DNA of 64,000 bases, taken from NCBI GenBank assembly GCA_963854835.1, contig OY978529.1, forward strand, positions 39,800,055 to 39,864,054, written 5' to 3'. The notes below the pieces were generated by a model, which was given only the letters and a program-made list of their open reading frames with translations, ran no database searches and had not been told where the DNA came from. Source of the DNA: Megamerina dolium (lineage: Eukaryota > Arthropoda > Insecta > Diptera > Megamerinidae). This document shows, in pieces, positions 41,865 through 53,070 of the stretch. Within the stretch, counting starts at the first letter, position 1. The number at the start of each line of letters is the position of its first letter. Position numbers and translations under genes: made by a program.

Positions 41865-42700
41865 TTTTTTTTTTATTACAAACATTATTTCCTTTACATA
41901 AAAATGTGTTTGTTAACGCTACGACTATTAATAACACATATAATACGAGTAGCATGTATCTGATAAAAAGAAAAAATTAAAGAATTGGTTAAACTTGATA
42001 AAGTTACACTAATTTTGGCTTCTTGCATTTTTTCGTTGAAGACGTCTAGGTTGTCTGAAAGAATTCAGGATATTAGATGCTTAACCTAAGGTAAAGAGAA
42101 GGTAGAGAATTGGTCCAAGTGCACTTCCTTGGGGCACACCAGCTTTTATTTCTCTTAGATTGGAGCAAACATTTACTTGCTTTATGTAGAAATATCTCAT
42201 AGTGATATATGATGTTAGAATCGTGATGTACTGAAAGGGCAAGTAAGCTTCTATCTTATTTAAAAGGCCTTCATGCCACAGTTTATCGAAGACTTGTGCA
42301 ACATCGAGGAAAAGAGTAGAGCACAGTTTCTCCCTTTCTAGTGTTTTTTCTATTTCATCTATAATGCGATGTACTTGATCAATTGTAGAATCCTTGTTAC
42401 GAAATCCAAATGGATGTATAAGAATTAGGCGTTTCGATTCAGTTATGACGATGAGTCTATTGTATAACAGTTTTTCGAATAGCTTTGATATAATTGGTAA
42501 AAGCGAAATTGTTCTGTATGAAGAAATTTGATTGGTGATTTCCAGATTTGGGGATCATTTTCATTTCCAAAATTTTCCATATGATACGTTTATACTTCAA
42601 GAGGATTGAAGTATTGAACAATTGTAGGAGTTTCATAATTGCAATGTCTGGTGGCTCTATTAAAATTTCCGCTGTTATATGGTCAAAACCAGACGTTTTT
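41865..42700 (-). pseudogene. Jockey-like retrotransposon reverse transcriptase, 3' part
   Basis: The minus strand carries KTSGFDHITAEIL (near 42690), then the RT core across frameshifts: FGFRNKDSTIDQV, FLDVAQVFDKLWHEGLL (first catalytic Asp in FLDV) and GVPQGSALGPILY. After this the sequence diverges and the YADD block is missing, so the copy has a 3' deletion. A T-run near 41862-41875 may mark its poly(A) end. Its 5' continuation lies on the far side of the insertion, at 44305-44600. Confidence 0.8.
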
Positions 42701-44304
42701 ATACCCTGCATAATGCAATATGCATGGTATATTCATTTCGGTCAGATGTTTGTGTCCACTTGAAGGAATCTCCGGAGATATAGACATGGATATATATTCG
42801 TGATCAGCGTCGATTAAATTTTCGATTTAACGATGTCCGTCCGTCCGTCCGTCCGTCCGTCCGTCCGTCCGTCCGTCCGTCCGTCCGTCCGTCCGTCACC
42901 TGGCTGGTTCGCACGATAACTTGAGTAAATATTGAGCTATTTCGATGAAATTTGGCATAAGTAATCTATGATCCAAGGGTACGGAGGGGATTGATATTGG
43001 GCATGATCGGTCAATAACCACGCCCACACCAAGCATTCAAAGCGACTAACCTCGAAATTTTCAAAATCTTTAACTTGCTATAACTCACAGAATATACCAC
43101 TTGGGACAACAATATTTTGCACATAGAGTTATATTATACCACTATATAACCTCGCCAAAAATGGGTGAGCCACGCCTACTTTCTAGCGTAGCTCCCATAC
43201 AAAGTGTCTGTACTTCTTTTAAATTGAAACTGCTGTAACTTCTACAATCTTCTGTCTAGAATAACCATAATTGACACTTAGATTAACACGGTAGTCAGAA
43301 ATAATATGGCAGAAAATCAATGTGCCACGCCCACTCCTTTTTGGGTCTCCCATACAAAGTTGCAGAAATTAAAAAAAAATGTTACCGGTTATAACCTGCA
43401 AACTATTCAGCGTAGAATAACGAGATTTAAGGTGTGGATTAGTATTGTACGAGCAACTAGGCTCACAGAAAATGGGCGCACCACGCCCAGTGTTTATCGT
43501 AGCCCCCATACAAATTTTAAATTGAAACAGCTGTAACTTCGGCAATCTTCTGTCTAGAATAACCATAATTGACACTTAAATTAATATCGTAGTCGGCAAA
43601 AAATTTGGCAGAAAATCAGTGTGCCACGCCCACTCCTTCATGGGTCTCCCATACAAAGTCGAGTGAATTAAACTAAAATTTTAAGCTCCATAGCTTACAA
43701 ACCATTTAGCCTAGGACAACGAGACTTAGGGTATGGATTAGTATTGTACGAGCAACTAGGCTCACAGAAAATGGGCGCACCACGCCCAGAGTTTATCGTA
43801 GCCCCCATACAAATTTTAAAATGAAACAGCTGTAACTTAGGCAATCTTATGTCTACAATAACCATAATTGACACTTAAATTAATATCGTAGTCGGAAATA
43901 ATTTGGCGAAAAATCAGCGTACCACGCCCACTTCTTATTGGGGCTCCCATACAAAGTTGAGGAAATTAAACAAAAATGTTAACCACCATAACTTAGAAAC
44001 TATTCAACGTAGGACACCAAATTTAAGGTGTGGATTAACATTGAAAAATTAATTGGATTTACTAGAAAGTGGTAAGCAACGCCCACTTTTTATATAGCTC
44101 CCATACTAAGCCTCGGAATTATCTTAAAATCCTTTTACTTCGTCAAAGTCAACCATATTTCGGGTGTAAATTAGTAGTATATGCAAAAATTGTTTCTCGA
44201 AAAGTGGAAATAAAAGAAAAGTTGGATATTCGAGTAAACTTTTTATATATAAATCTACATATGCAGGGTATAGTTTGGTCGGCCCCAGCCGACTGTAAGG
44301 AGAT
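42701..44304. mobile_element. mini-me/Helentron-like element (~1.6 kb)
   Basis: Begins ATACCCTGCA and has near its other end TGCAGGGTATA, an inverted pair. This is followed by a hairpin GTCGG-CCCCAG-CCGAC (about 44279-44293) just before the terminus. Near the start lies a degenerate TA run, then a core GATCAGCGTCGATT leading into (GTCC)n at 42835-42897, as described for dipteran mini-me elements. The interior (about 43020-44110) is a run of ~150-bp repeats marked by CCACGCCCACT...CTCCCATACAAA at about 43170, 43326, 43480, 43625, 43780, 43922 and 44078. These alternate in a ~300-bp higher-order period. There is no protein coding capacity, so it is non-autonomous. Assignment to Helentron/DINE-like elements is by structure. 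Confidence 0.75.
42835..42897. repeat. (GTCC)n microsatellite inside the mini-me-like element
   Basis: About 15 perfect GTCC units. The position directly after the conserved core fits the GTCY proto-microsatellite of mini-me elements. Confidence 0.97.
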
Positions 44305-44600
44305 TTTTTGTTTTTCATTTTAATAATTTCCTCTTTTAGTTCTCGTTTTGGTTATAAGAGGAATTACGCTACTTTCATCTCCAGAGATGCTAAGGAGCTT
44401 ATCACATTGTTCATCATTGGGTTGAAATATTTTAGACAAATAATTTGCGAATCCTTCAGCTATATATTCATTGCTTCTAGCCCATATGCCATTGTTAGTT
44501 TTTATGGGTTCTATGTGGTTAATTAGTTTCTTTAAGTATTTTGTCGATTTTCACAATGATTAATTTTAAGTGAAGAGAATTCATGGGTCATACCAAGTTT
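44305..44600 (-). pseudogene. Jockey-like retrotransposon reverse transcriptase, 5' part
   Basis: The minus strand reads NNGIWARSNEYIAEGFANYL, SKIFQPNDEQCDKLLSISGD and ends EIIKMKNKK at the insertion border. This is the region just before the RT core in Jockey-type elements. It continues directly into KTSGFDH at 42700 once the 1.6-kb insertion is removed. Stops and a frameshift show it is dead. Confidence 0.75.
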
Positions 44601-44870
44601 TCGCTTTATCGATAACATGATTGTTAATACTTCGCTATATCAATAAAATTACACTCAAGCCCCCGCTTCATCTATAAAAGACACCCAGAGTTCAATTTAT
44701 TGGTAAAAGGACACTTAAAACCGATCTGTATAGATAAAAAGAAATCACTTCAAACTCTGATTTGGCGACAAAAATATTTAAGTCACCGCTTTATCGATAA
44801 AAAAACATACTTAAGACATCCTCTTATCGTTAAAAAGACGCGTAAGACACTGATGTTTCCGCTAGATCTC
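44595..44870. repeat. degenerate minisatellite containing TATCGATA-like sites
   Basis: A unit of about 30-45 bp, CGCTTTATCGATAAAA followed by GACACTTAAGAC-like sequence, recurs about eight times (for example near 44601, 44631, 44665, 44697, 44790, 44823). Two units keep a core ATCGATAA, which resembles the DRE/BEAF motif, and others have point changes. Confidence 0.7.
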
Positions 44871-47425
44871 TAACTGCTGGGGCCAATAAAATATTTAAGC
44901 TATTTCTATAGAGAGACTTAATGCCTTTCACCTACCCTTAGTTAGAATCAAAGCTATCAATACTGAATTAGCTTCGATCTGGCCATGCGACATCTCTCAT
45001 GAACAAATGACAATGACTCAAATTAAATGCCAGCTAAATCCCTCACGGGTTTCGCGGATGGTCAAAACGAATAAAATTTAAAATATAAGTTTTCTAAGAC
45101 TTTTGGCTTAAAATCTTCAAAAAATTTCTACAGCAAGTGCAAATTATGTCGCAGTAAGAGATTTACGTTTTTCTGATTTGAATCGTCATCAAAATCTCAA
45201 GGATATGTCTGTGAGCCGACGCGAATCCAGATTGTTTTATGATTTATAGTAACAGAATCGAATATATGGAGAAGACATTCAATTCAGCAGTGCTTGAGAT
45301 AAATTGTTTGAGTAAATAAAGTTGTTTATGGAAAAAATTGATTTATTGTTAATTACACAGGGTAATGTTTAAATAAAAATAATTTCTATTTCTCAGCCTC
45401 ATTTGAACAAATTTGGTCTGGCATTTTTGATTAGAGATTATATAAATTTTGAAAAAGAAATCGTTCTGCAAAAAAGGAAAGTTCGTTTCGAAAAATTATA
45501 TTTTATGAAGAATTTAATGCAGTTTAATACCAAGCAAAATTTGTATTTATTTCTCTGTGCTTTGTCACTTTCAATTTAATTTTCATAAAATAATAACGTC
45601 CCTGACAGCAATATACACTACACTCCACAACGGAAATTACTGTCTGTTGCTGTGTTTCAACGCCTTTGCCGCATGCATTTTTTTTTTCTCCCTCTCTCTC
45701 TTTCTTCTTCATTTTCGTGCTGACATTTGCCCACTAAGCCTTCCATCGAACGCATCGAGTACTCAATAAATTATTGATTATTTCAGATTTTTTGTTTTGT
45801 AATAATTTCCTGAAGGCGTCCAATATAAACTAGTATACATTCGATATATTCAGTGTGGCGTATATCAGCCATCCAGCCGCATAGTCTACGAACGCATCGC
45901 TCTTTCTGTTTGTCAGACTATATTCTACCTTTACTATTTCATTTATAACTATTTTCCTATATATATGAAATTTATAATAGCAACAATAAAATTAGGAAGT
46001 CGTCGAAAAGAGCATCCAACGAGAATCAGTAGAATCAGACAAGGCATGTGGCAAAGTTGAAATGGCGAAATGAATAAAAAGAAAAATCGGTGAAAAAAAA
46101 ATTGAAAATATTTAAACGCCGGAAAAACAAAATTAAACTTTGACATGTCGAAACGACGACGACGATGATGACGATGATGACGACTACAACGGCGACTACG
46201 ACAAAAGCGTCTGCCACAAAACGTTGCATGAAATACTACACAATCGTCGAACAACATGAATTTCATCAACATCCGCTGTGTAACAAGTACGACATCCGGT
46301 AATGGGGCCTACAACTATGTAACTATGAGGCAATAATAGCATGCGATGATGATGATGATGATGATGATGGTGAGGGTCTATGAGAAGCAGCACAAAAGTG
46401 ACTGCAAAAGTGCAAACATAGCATAGGATGCAGGTAGGTTTATGTATGCAGTAAGAGCTGCAAGCAAGGTACAAGCAACTAGCTAACCATCTTATGTACT
46501 TTGGTTAGAAGCTACTCTATTCGTGTCGTCGGTTTCCTTTTTCCACGTCTCACCCTTTTTCTCTCCTGTACCCATCTACATACTATTTTCCTCTTTCATT
46601 CATTCATTTGATTACCTGAGAAGTTTTCTGCTTACTATGTAATCAATTTGGCAGTTTTATCGTTCGAAAGCCAAAGATAGACGAGGGAAAATGAAAAAGA
46701 AGTGCAAATAAATGAGTAGTAAAAGGAGAAAAAAAAAATAATAAATTGATTGTCTGTAATTAGTTAATGTACAAATTTGAGACTATGATGACGATGACGA
46801 CGATGATGATAATGATGATGAGCACACGCAAGTCAAAAAGTCAAGCTGATAAGGAAAACGATTATTAGCAAACTAAGCGAAAAGGAGCTCTATAGTTACA
46901 AGTTAATGTACTTGAATGGTATTTTATGCAGAGGCATTAGTTTGTACATATTTGGACGACGTATTTATTGAAGCACTACACTTTTCTGTCAAGTTTTTTG
47001 TACACCTAAGAAGCTTACGTCACCAGTAATCCCTTTTTGTAATCGTCTAATAATCGGCTAATGAAATGGGAGCAACATTTGTTCAAATTCAATGCTAAAT
47101 TCTTCCGTAAATTTTTGAAATAATACACAAATATTTTAAAAATATGATTTTAACTGAATGCAAGAGCCATTGAACATCCATATCCCCCAAAAGAAATTAA
47201 AATAGAAGCAAAACTCACTCAAAATCGATGACAAATTTTTCATAAACCTTTTGAATATTGCATAAACTTTAGAAAAATACATTTTTAGCAAAACTCAAGA
47301 GACACTCAACATTCATATAACAAAAATAATTAAAATGGATGCAAAAATTGCTCAAAGTCGATAAAGAATTCATTATAAAATTTTTCGGTTTAAGCAAAAA
47401 TATTTGTAAAATAAGATCAGCAGCT
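44871..47425. other. non-coding stretch with GAC/GAT microsatellites
   Basis: GAC/GAT arrays at about 46155-46180, 46344-46370 and 46787-46820. No exon was recognised. The Asp- or His-rich frames here are microsatellite translations. Confidence 0.55.
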
Positions 47426-47956
47426 GGGCATGACACGCGATTAATCAGAGCATGTTTCTCAGGGTTGGAAAGGGAATCGTGTCTAATGGGTCTTACGATG
47501 AACGAAAGGCAAGATGAAGTACCTGGTGTCAACAACCAAAGAGTCCCTGGGTTTTCATCAGCACGTCATTATTGATATCTAAGCTCCTCTTTAAATAGTG
47601 AAGGGCTTTGTCTATCTTGGAACCAGCATTAACACCAATAATGACGTCAGCCTGAAAATATTCCGAAGGATCACACTTGCTAACAGGTGCTACTTTGGGC
47701 TCAGTAAGCAATTCCGAAGTCGAACTCCCTCTCTCTCTCTCTCTCTAGAAACAAAAACCACACTCTACAAGTCTCTCATCATGCCTGTCCTTACATATGG
47801 CGCCGAAGCTTGGACGATTCCTACCTCAGATGAGAGAATGATTGGAGTTTTCGAGAGAAAAATCCTATACAAGATCTATGAATCTATTTGTGTTGGTGGC
47901 AAGTATCGAGTGCGGTCCAAACATGAGCTATATGAACTGTATGCTAACACCGACAT

Positions 47957-48786
47957 CATCATCATCATCATCATCATCATCATTTCCTGTATGTCCCACT
48001 GGAGCATAGGGCCTCAATAAAGCATTTCCATCCGGTCCTGTTTTTTGCTAGTATCTTTAATACTTTCCACGATTTTTCGCATTCGTCGATTACTTTTTGT
48101 AAGGATCTCCTCCACGTGGTCTTAGGTCGACCCCTCTTACGGCTTCCTTGGGGGTTTCAATCAAAAGTTTGTCGGCAAATTTCTGTGGCATCTTTTCGTA
48201 ATGTCCATTTTCGTAGTTTGATATAGTTGGCCATTGGTTCCAGTTTGCATTTTTTACATAGGTCGTCATTGCTGATGACATTCGATCACCATACCCTAAG
48301 AATACGCCGTAGGCATCTGTTAACAAAGCTCTGAATCTTTCCAGTTAGATGGTCGGTTACAAGCCAGGTCTCGCATCCGTAGACCAGTACTGAGACAACG
48401 TTGGATTTAAATAATATATTTTTTGTTTCGAAGGATATTTGCGTCGAGTTCCAGATTTGGCGCAGCTGTGTATATGTGCCTATTGCTTTGTTTATTCTGG
48501 CCAAAATATCATTTCCTGCCTAGGTAGATAAAATCTTCGACTTGTTCAATTTCTTTGCCATGTATCATAAAATTGTCGTTGTTTTTTGTGTTCATTTTCA
48601 TTGCTTTTGTTTTGCCAATGTTGGTTTTTAAACAAACCCTACCCGACTCGGCGCACAGATCGTGGAGTTGTGCTTGCATGTCGGAGTTCTCCACAGATAA
48701 CAAGCAAATATCATCTGAATACGTGAAATCTTAAAGATGTTCGGTGAAGTTCTAGTAGATGCTCCTTCGCTTGCCATCTATGGATT
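47957..48786 (-). mobile_element. RTE-like non-LTR retrotransposon, 5'-truncated, nested
   Basis: The minus strand encodes the end of a different reverse transcriptase: YSDDICLLS in the catalytic-box position, KTNIGKTKAMKMN, VEDFIYLG, ARINKAIGTYTQLRQIWNST, YGCETWLVTDHLTGKI and NRCLRRIL. The C-terminus in a shifted frame is RGRPKTTWRRSLQKVIDECE, WKVLKILAKNRTGWKCFIEA and LCSSGTYRK. The stop TGA runs straight into a (TGA)n tail, with no 3' UTR. TAACACCGACAT (47945-47956) and TAACACCGGCAT (48787-48798) form a 12-bp target-site duplication with one mismatch. Trimer tails and a minimal 3' UTR are typical of RTE-type elements. A frameshift near 48505 and stops make it inactive. Confidence 0.85.
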
Positions 48787-48902
48787 TAACACCGGCATAG
48801 TAAAGCGCATTACAATTCTGCGGCAGCGGTGTCTAGATCGTGTCGAGCGAATGGAAGAACACGCTGCAGCTAAGAAGGTGCGAAGAAGAAGAGGCATACC
48901 TA

Positions 48903-49264
48903 GGTTAGGTTAGGTTAGGTTATGTGGCTACCCTCTCTCTGAGAGGACACACTTAGGCCAGAAAGTCCCATTGTGATACCACCGAGCTTCTCTTCCAATG
49001 CTGTAGTACGTGTTAAATTTGGACAGCATTAGAAGTGACCTACTTATATTAGCCGATTCGATAATTTTGTCACAGAGCTCTTTTAAAAAGGATTTTTTGC
49101 AAATTGTTACTGCCGGAAAAATTGCCGATTCTTGCAAGCAGGCGGGTATCGTTCGAAAGAAAAATCTTTTCAATATTAAATTGTATTGTGCTTCAGCCGA
49201 GGATTGAGCCCACAACCTACAGATCAGAAGGCTAACGCACCAATCACTGAGGTAAGGCACCCAC
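48903..49264 (-). mobile_element. tRNA-derived SINE, full-length copy B
   Basis: The minus-strand head has A box ACCTCAGTGAT (degenerate) and B box GGGCTCAATCC, then the shared SINE body, ending in ACATAACC(TAACC)n. The tail reads (TTAGG)n-like on the + strand from 48901. The imperfect duplication AGGCATACCTA (48892-48902) and AGGCAGATCTA (49265-49275) marks insertion into family A retrotransposon sequence. Confidence 0.83.
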
Positions 49265-49357
49265 AGGCAGATCTAACCTCCGGTGGAACGGATGCTGGAT
49301 TCGGCCTAAATCGATTTTCAGTTGTAATAGCCTCATAAGTAAGTAAGTAAGTAAAGC

Positions 49358-51640
49358 CTATCACGGATTATGTAATAGATTATTACGATCTAAGGTATGC
49401 TTAGATTTTTGGAAAATTAGTCTCTCAAATACAACTAAATGCACGAATCATAAATCAAAGATTAATTTATTCGATAGAACATAGGTCAATACATGCAAAA
49501 AAGCATGAGTTGTACTAAAGTCATAGTGAAATTGTTCACTCAGACACCACTGATTACATGCTGGATTAATAAACAGCTGAGGCAGTCAAACCCATATAAA
49601 TTCAGTGTGCACGAATAATAAAAATCAAAGGTTAAATCATCTGAAAGAATTTTATTTTACTGCCTTCAGTATATGGAATATATGTACATACAAGGAATCC
49701 TAAGCTGTACTAAAATCTTTGTCAAATTGGTCTCTCAGACGCTACTGACTGCAGGTTTTATGAACCCAATGGTAAGACTGCCGAGCCCATATATCGCCAA
49801 TGTCTACGAATCATATTAAACAACGAAAGAACCACTTGTAAGAACTTTCTTTAATGTCTCTCAATACATGAAATATGCATCTGAAGAAACATCAGATTGA
49901 GATAATTCAAGAGAAGTTGGAACAAGAAATCTAATCAGTTCATCGTGAGCATATTTCCAGCCTTTAAACATAGTAATAAGTATTAAATTACATAGTATTA
50001 AGTATAATCACTTTTTTTAGTATGTTTCATTGCCAGAAATTGTTCAAAATTATATTCTGGTAGATTCCTTATCCTTAATTATATTCCCAAACTATGAAAT
50101 ATACATCAGCTTAGTACAAGAACAGTGTAAAATCTTCCCAAAAATGCTTGCATAGCCATACTCACAAAAAATGACCATCTCCTTTCTAATATCCATTGAA
50201 ATGGAACCTAATCGGCTTTTGATTTTATAACACAAATTATTCACATAGCTATTTATACATATTTCTAAATTTCGCCCTTTGGCTTTCGATTCATTTTCTC
50301 ACCACATTCATAGGTACTATCGGTCTCTCAAAAATATATTCTCATTCAATGTTTTTATTTTACGATTGTCGTTTTTCAATCGATGCCAAATGCTAACGAA
50401 ATTTTGAAATTCTACCTCTCCGCATAATTGTGTAGGTATATGTATATACACATAGTTGGCTTCATGCTTATGCTGACACTTTATACAGATGGCATCATAA
50501 GTATGCAATATCCGTTTGTTCGTCTGTCTGGCTGTGTGTCTGCCTGTGTATGTGTTTTAAGTTGCCATAGTCATAACTTCAATAATAAATAATATCCATC
50601 CATACTTTTTCATTTGTTGCACATTCTATATTCTACATATTCTACATACAAACGATACAAACTCACTCTAGGTATCATTGTATGGTATATGTAGTAAGTA
50701 CTTTGTTGAGATGGGTTGTTCTTATATCAGAATATATAATACAAGTATATGGATGAATATGTTTATATATTTGTCATATATGATTCCACTCACTCGTTCA
50801 TATCGACTAACTTAGTATATAGGTGTGGGTAAGTCTAACTTGAATTTTCTTTCAAAATTTCCACATATAACATAATACAACTGCAAAAGTCTCGTCTCAT
50901 TTATAAATATGTAGCATCAAACATATTTGCAATGGATAAATGGGTATACAAATACGTGCACACACAAATACACACTTACACATTTACAATATATACTTGT
51001 GCAACATTGAAAAGTTGTACAATGTAGTCGTCTATTCGTTTATATATGTACATACAAAAAAAAAATGAAAAATAAAGTAAGACAGATTGCTCCAAAGTAC
51101 AAACACATATGTGACAGCTATCGAAACAGCAGGTAAACGTTTGTATGTGCATGTATGTGAACCCATACATATGTCAAATATGGCGAAAGTGTCATATTGA
51201 AGCTTGTTGAATTGCCTTTTGCGTTTTGGCATCAAACGATGCCAAAGTGTTGTGAAGTCATGCGAAATAACGATGTGCAATATGTGCTATGCCACTACAT
51301 ATGAGCATACTCGTACCCATGTATGTATGAGTACTACTCATGCATATATACTAACAACATCAAATATGATATTTTTATTGATTAATTCTCATTTTAGTAA
51401 TTGTATGAATTGCAAATTTTTATGTGCTCCCTAAGTTTTAAGGATGTTTATATGATTTTATTTTACTTGAACTCAGCTGGCGCCCGATGAAAACGAATAA
51501 GAACCAGAAAAGCCACCAGAAAATTCCAGATAAAATGTTAGTTGATGCTGAAAAAGATGGATATTGAATGTATCTTAAATATGTCATATTTTATATATAA
51601 AATTTGAATGCAATTCAGAGCATACACTATCTAGCTCATC
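49358..51640. other. non-coding stretch, nothing recognised
   Basis: AT-rich sequence. A weak repeat of a block like ATTCACTCAGACxCxACTGA...GCACGAATCATAAATCAAAG is seen around 49430-49830 (three loose copies, about 180 bp apart). No exon was identified. Confidence 0.5.
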
Positions 51641-51649
51641 GGTGGTCAG

Positions 51650-52520
51650 CTCTAGAGCTGTGCAATATACATATGACCGACCCTCAATTATTCTTCCAAC
51701 ATTATTATTTCTCCAAAAGTTCTAATGCCCTATTTTCACCCTTTAGGGGCTTTACTATAAAATAAATCTTTCAATTTCATAAAATCATCGTTTTTGTATG
51801 GAACCCAGCTTAAAGGTGGAGATAGGAGTGAATATATTTGGAAAAAAAAAAATGTTCGACCAGAAGAATTAATAGGGGTCGATCATATATTTCATAACTA
51901 TGGAGTTATAATTGGGTAATTAAAGGGATATTTGTCTATTTTCAGATGCTTTTAATGTCATTTTGTAGGAAAGCATTCATATGGAGTGAAATTAGAGGTC
52001 AAGTAGGTACCAGAAAAATGTTGAGTAGCAAAAATTTATGGGGGTCGATCATATATTTTATCCTTGTGGTGATACTCGGGAAGAGCTTAGAGCGAAATTT
52101 AAAGAAAAAATGTCCATTTTGTAGAGAAACTAAATTTAAGGTTTACAGATAGGGGGGAAGTATGTACCTTGACAATGTTATGATTTGTTGATTTTTTGGT
52201 TTATTTGAGTTCATTTTGTAGGGGAGCATTCCTAAATAGTGTATTAGAAAAATGTTGAGTATGAAAAATGAATGGAGCTTAATCTTAAATTGTATCCTTG
52301 TGGGTACACTTAGGAAGAGTTGGTTGAGGAGCATATAGAAAAATCGTGAATTTTGTAGGGAAATATGTTCAGAAGAAATGTTGGTGAGAGAAAATTAATT
52401 GCATATATTTTATCCCTCTAGAGGAGATTGCTATCAAATTATTGGATAATTTGTCAATTTTCAAATTCATTTTATAGGGGAGCATCTCTAAGGAGTGAAT
52501 ATAAGAAATAAGTTGGTATT
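51650..52520 (+). repeat. degenerate array of the ~158-bp family, first part
   Basis: TTTTGTA(T/G)GGGAGCAT-like blocks occur near 51793, 51961, 52115, 52213, 52350 and 52469, with GGTCGATCATATATTT blocks between them. Unit lengths vary through deletions. The array continues at 52904-53070 after the SINE insertion. Confidence 0.8.
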
Positions 52521-52529
52521 GGAAAAATA

Positions 52530-52894
52530 AAAAAATAAATAAAATAAATATGTGGCACTTAAAGCACCGAAGGGCTCATTCGCCGAGCTTCTCTTCAATT
52601 AATGGTGTACGCGTTAAATTTTGGACAGTATTAGAAGGTACCTACTTATTTTAGCCGGTTCCGAACGGCAAAACCCTTGCGACGTCACTTTTTCTGAGTT
52701 TTGTCACAGAGCTCTTTTAGAAACTTTTTCATTGCAAGTTGTTACTGTCGGAAGAATTGCCAATTGCTTACCGACAGATGGGTCCCTTTCGAAAGGAAAA
52801 TTTTTTCGATATTAAATTTGTTATGCATGAGCCGGGGATTGAACCACGACCTACAGATCAGAAGGCCAACACACTAACCACTGAGCCACGGCAC
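52530..52894 (-). mobile_element. tRNA-derived SINE, full-length copy C with target-site duplication
   Basis: The best copy. The minus-strand head begins GTGCCGTGGCTCAGTGG, with A box TGGCTCAGTGG, and has B box GTGGTTCAATCC in tRNA spacing. The anticodon-arm region CCTTCTGATC recalls tRNA-Arg(TCT), a tentative origin. The body matches copies A, B and D. The 3' tail is A/T-rich (aaataaataaaataaat on the + strand) rather than TTAGG-like. A perfect 9-bp duplication GGAAAAATA flanks it (52521-52529 and 52895-52903), in the middle of a ~158-bp repeat unit. Confidence 0.9.
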
Positions 52895-52903
52895 GGAAAA
52901 ATA

Positions 52904-53070
52904 TTGAATAGTAAAATTTAATGGAAGTTGGTTATATATTTTATCCTTCTAGCGGCACTCAGGAAGAGGTGGAAGCGAAATATATTTAAAAAAAATATTT
53001 TGTGGGGAAGCCCTTTTAAGGGTTACAAATAGAAGATTGCTTCTGGGTATTTTAACGATTTTTTCAACTT
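52904..53070 (+). repeat. ~158-bp repeat family, part after the SINE insertion
   Basis: Continues the unit broken by the SINE: TTGAATAGTAAAATTTAATGG, GTTGGTTATATATTTTATCC and TTTTGTGGGGAAGCCC near 53000. Confidence 0.75.

Larger units (their letters stand above)
47430..49357 (+). mobile_element. non-LTR retrotransposon family A copy, invaded by two other elements
   Basis: The host is read in three pieces. 47430-47956 has LVSTTKESLG-like remains and then VYLGTSINTNNDVSLK, RITLANRCYFGLSKQFRSR, MPVLTYGAEAWTIPTSDERM and YELYANTDI. 48787-48902 has IVKRITIL and RVERMEEHAAAKKVRRR. 49265-49357 has LTSGGTDAGFGLNRFS-like remains and the tail (TAAG)n. Frameshifts and a CT expansion (47730-47746) show decay. 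The interruptions are an RTE-like element (47957-48786) and a SINE (48903-49264). The order and sequence match the copy at 55.8-57.2 kb. Confidence 0.88.

Noticed and set aside
45949..46474. His-, Arg- or Asp-rich frames around GAC/GAT repeats
   Set aside because: They are translations of trinucleotide microsatellites, with stops close by in all frames.
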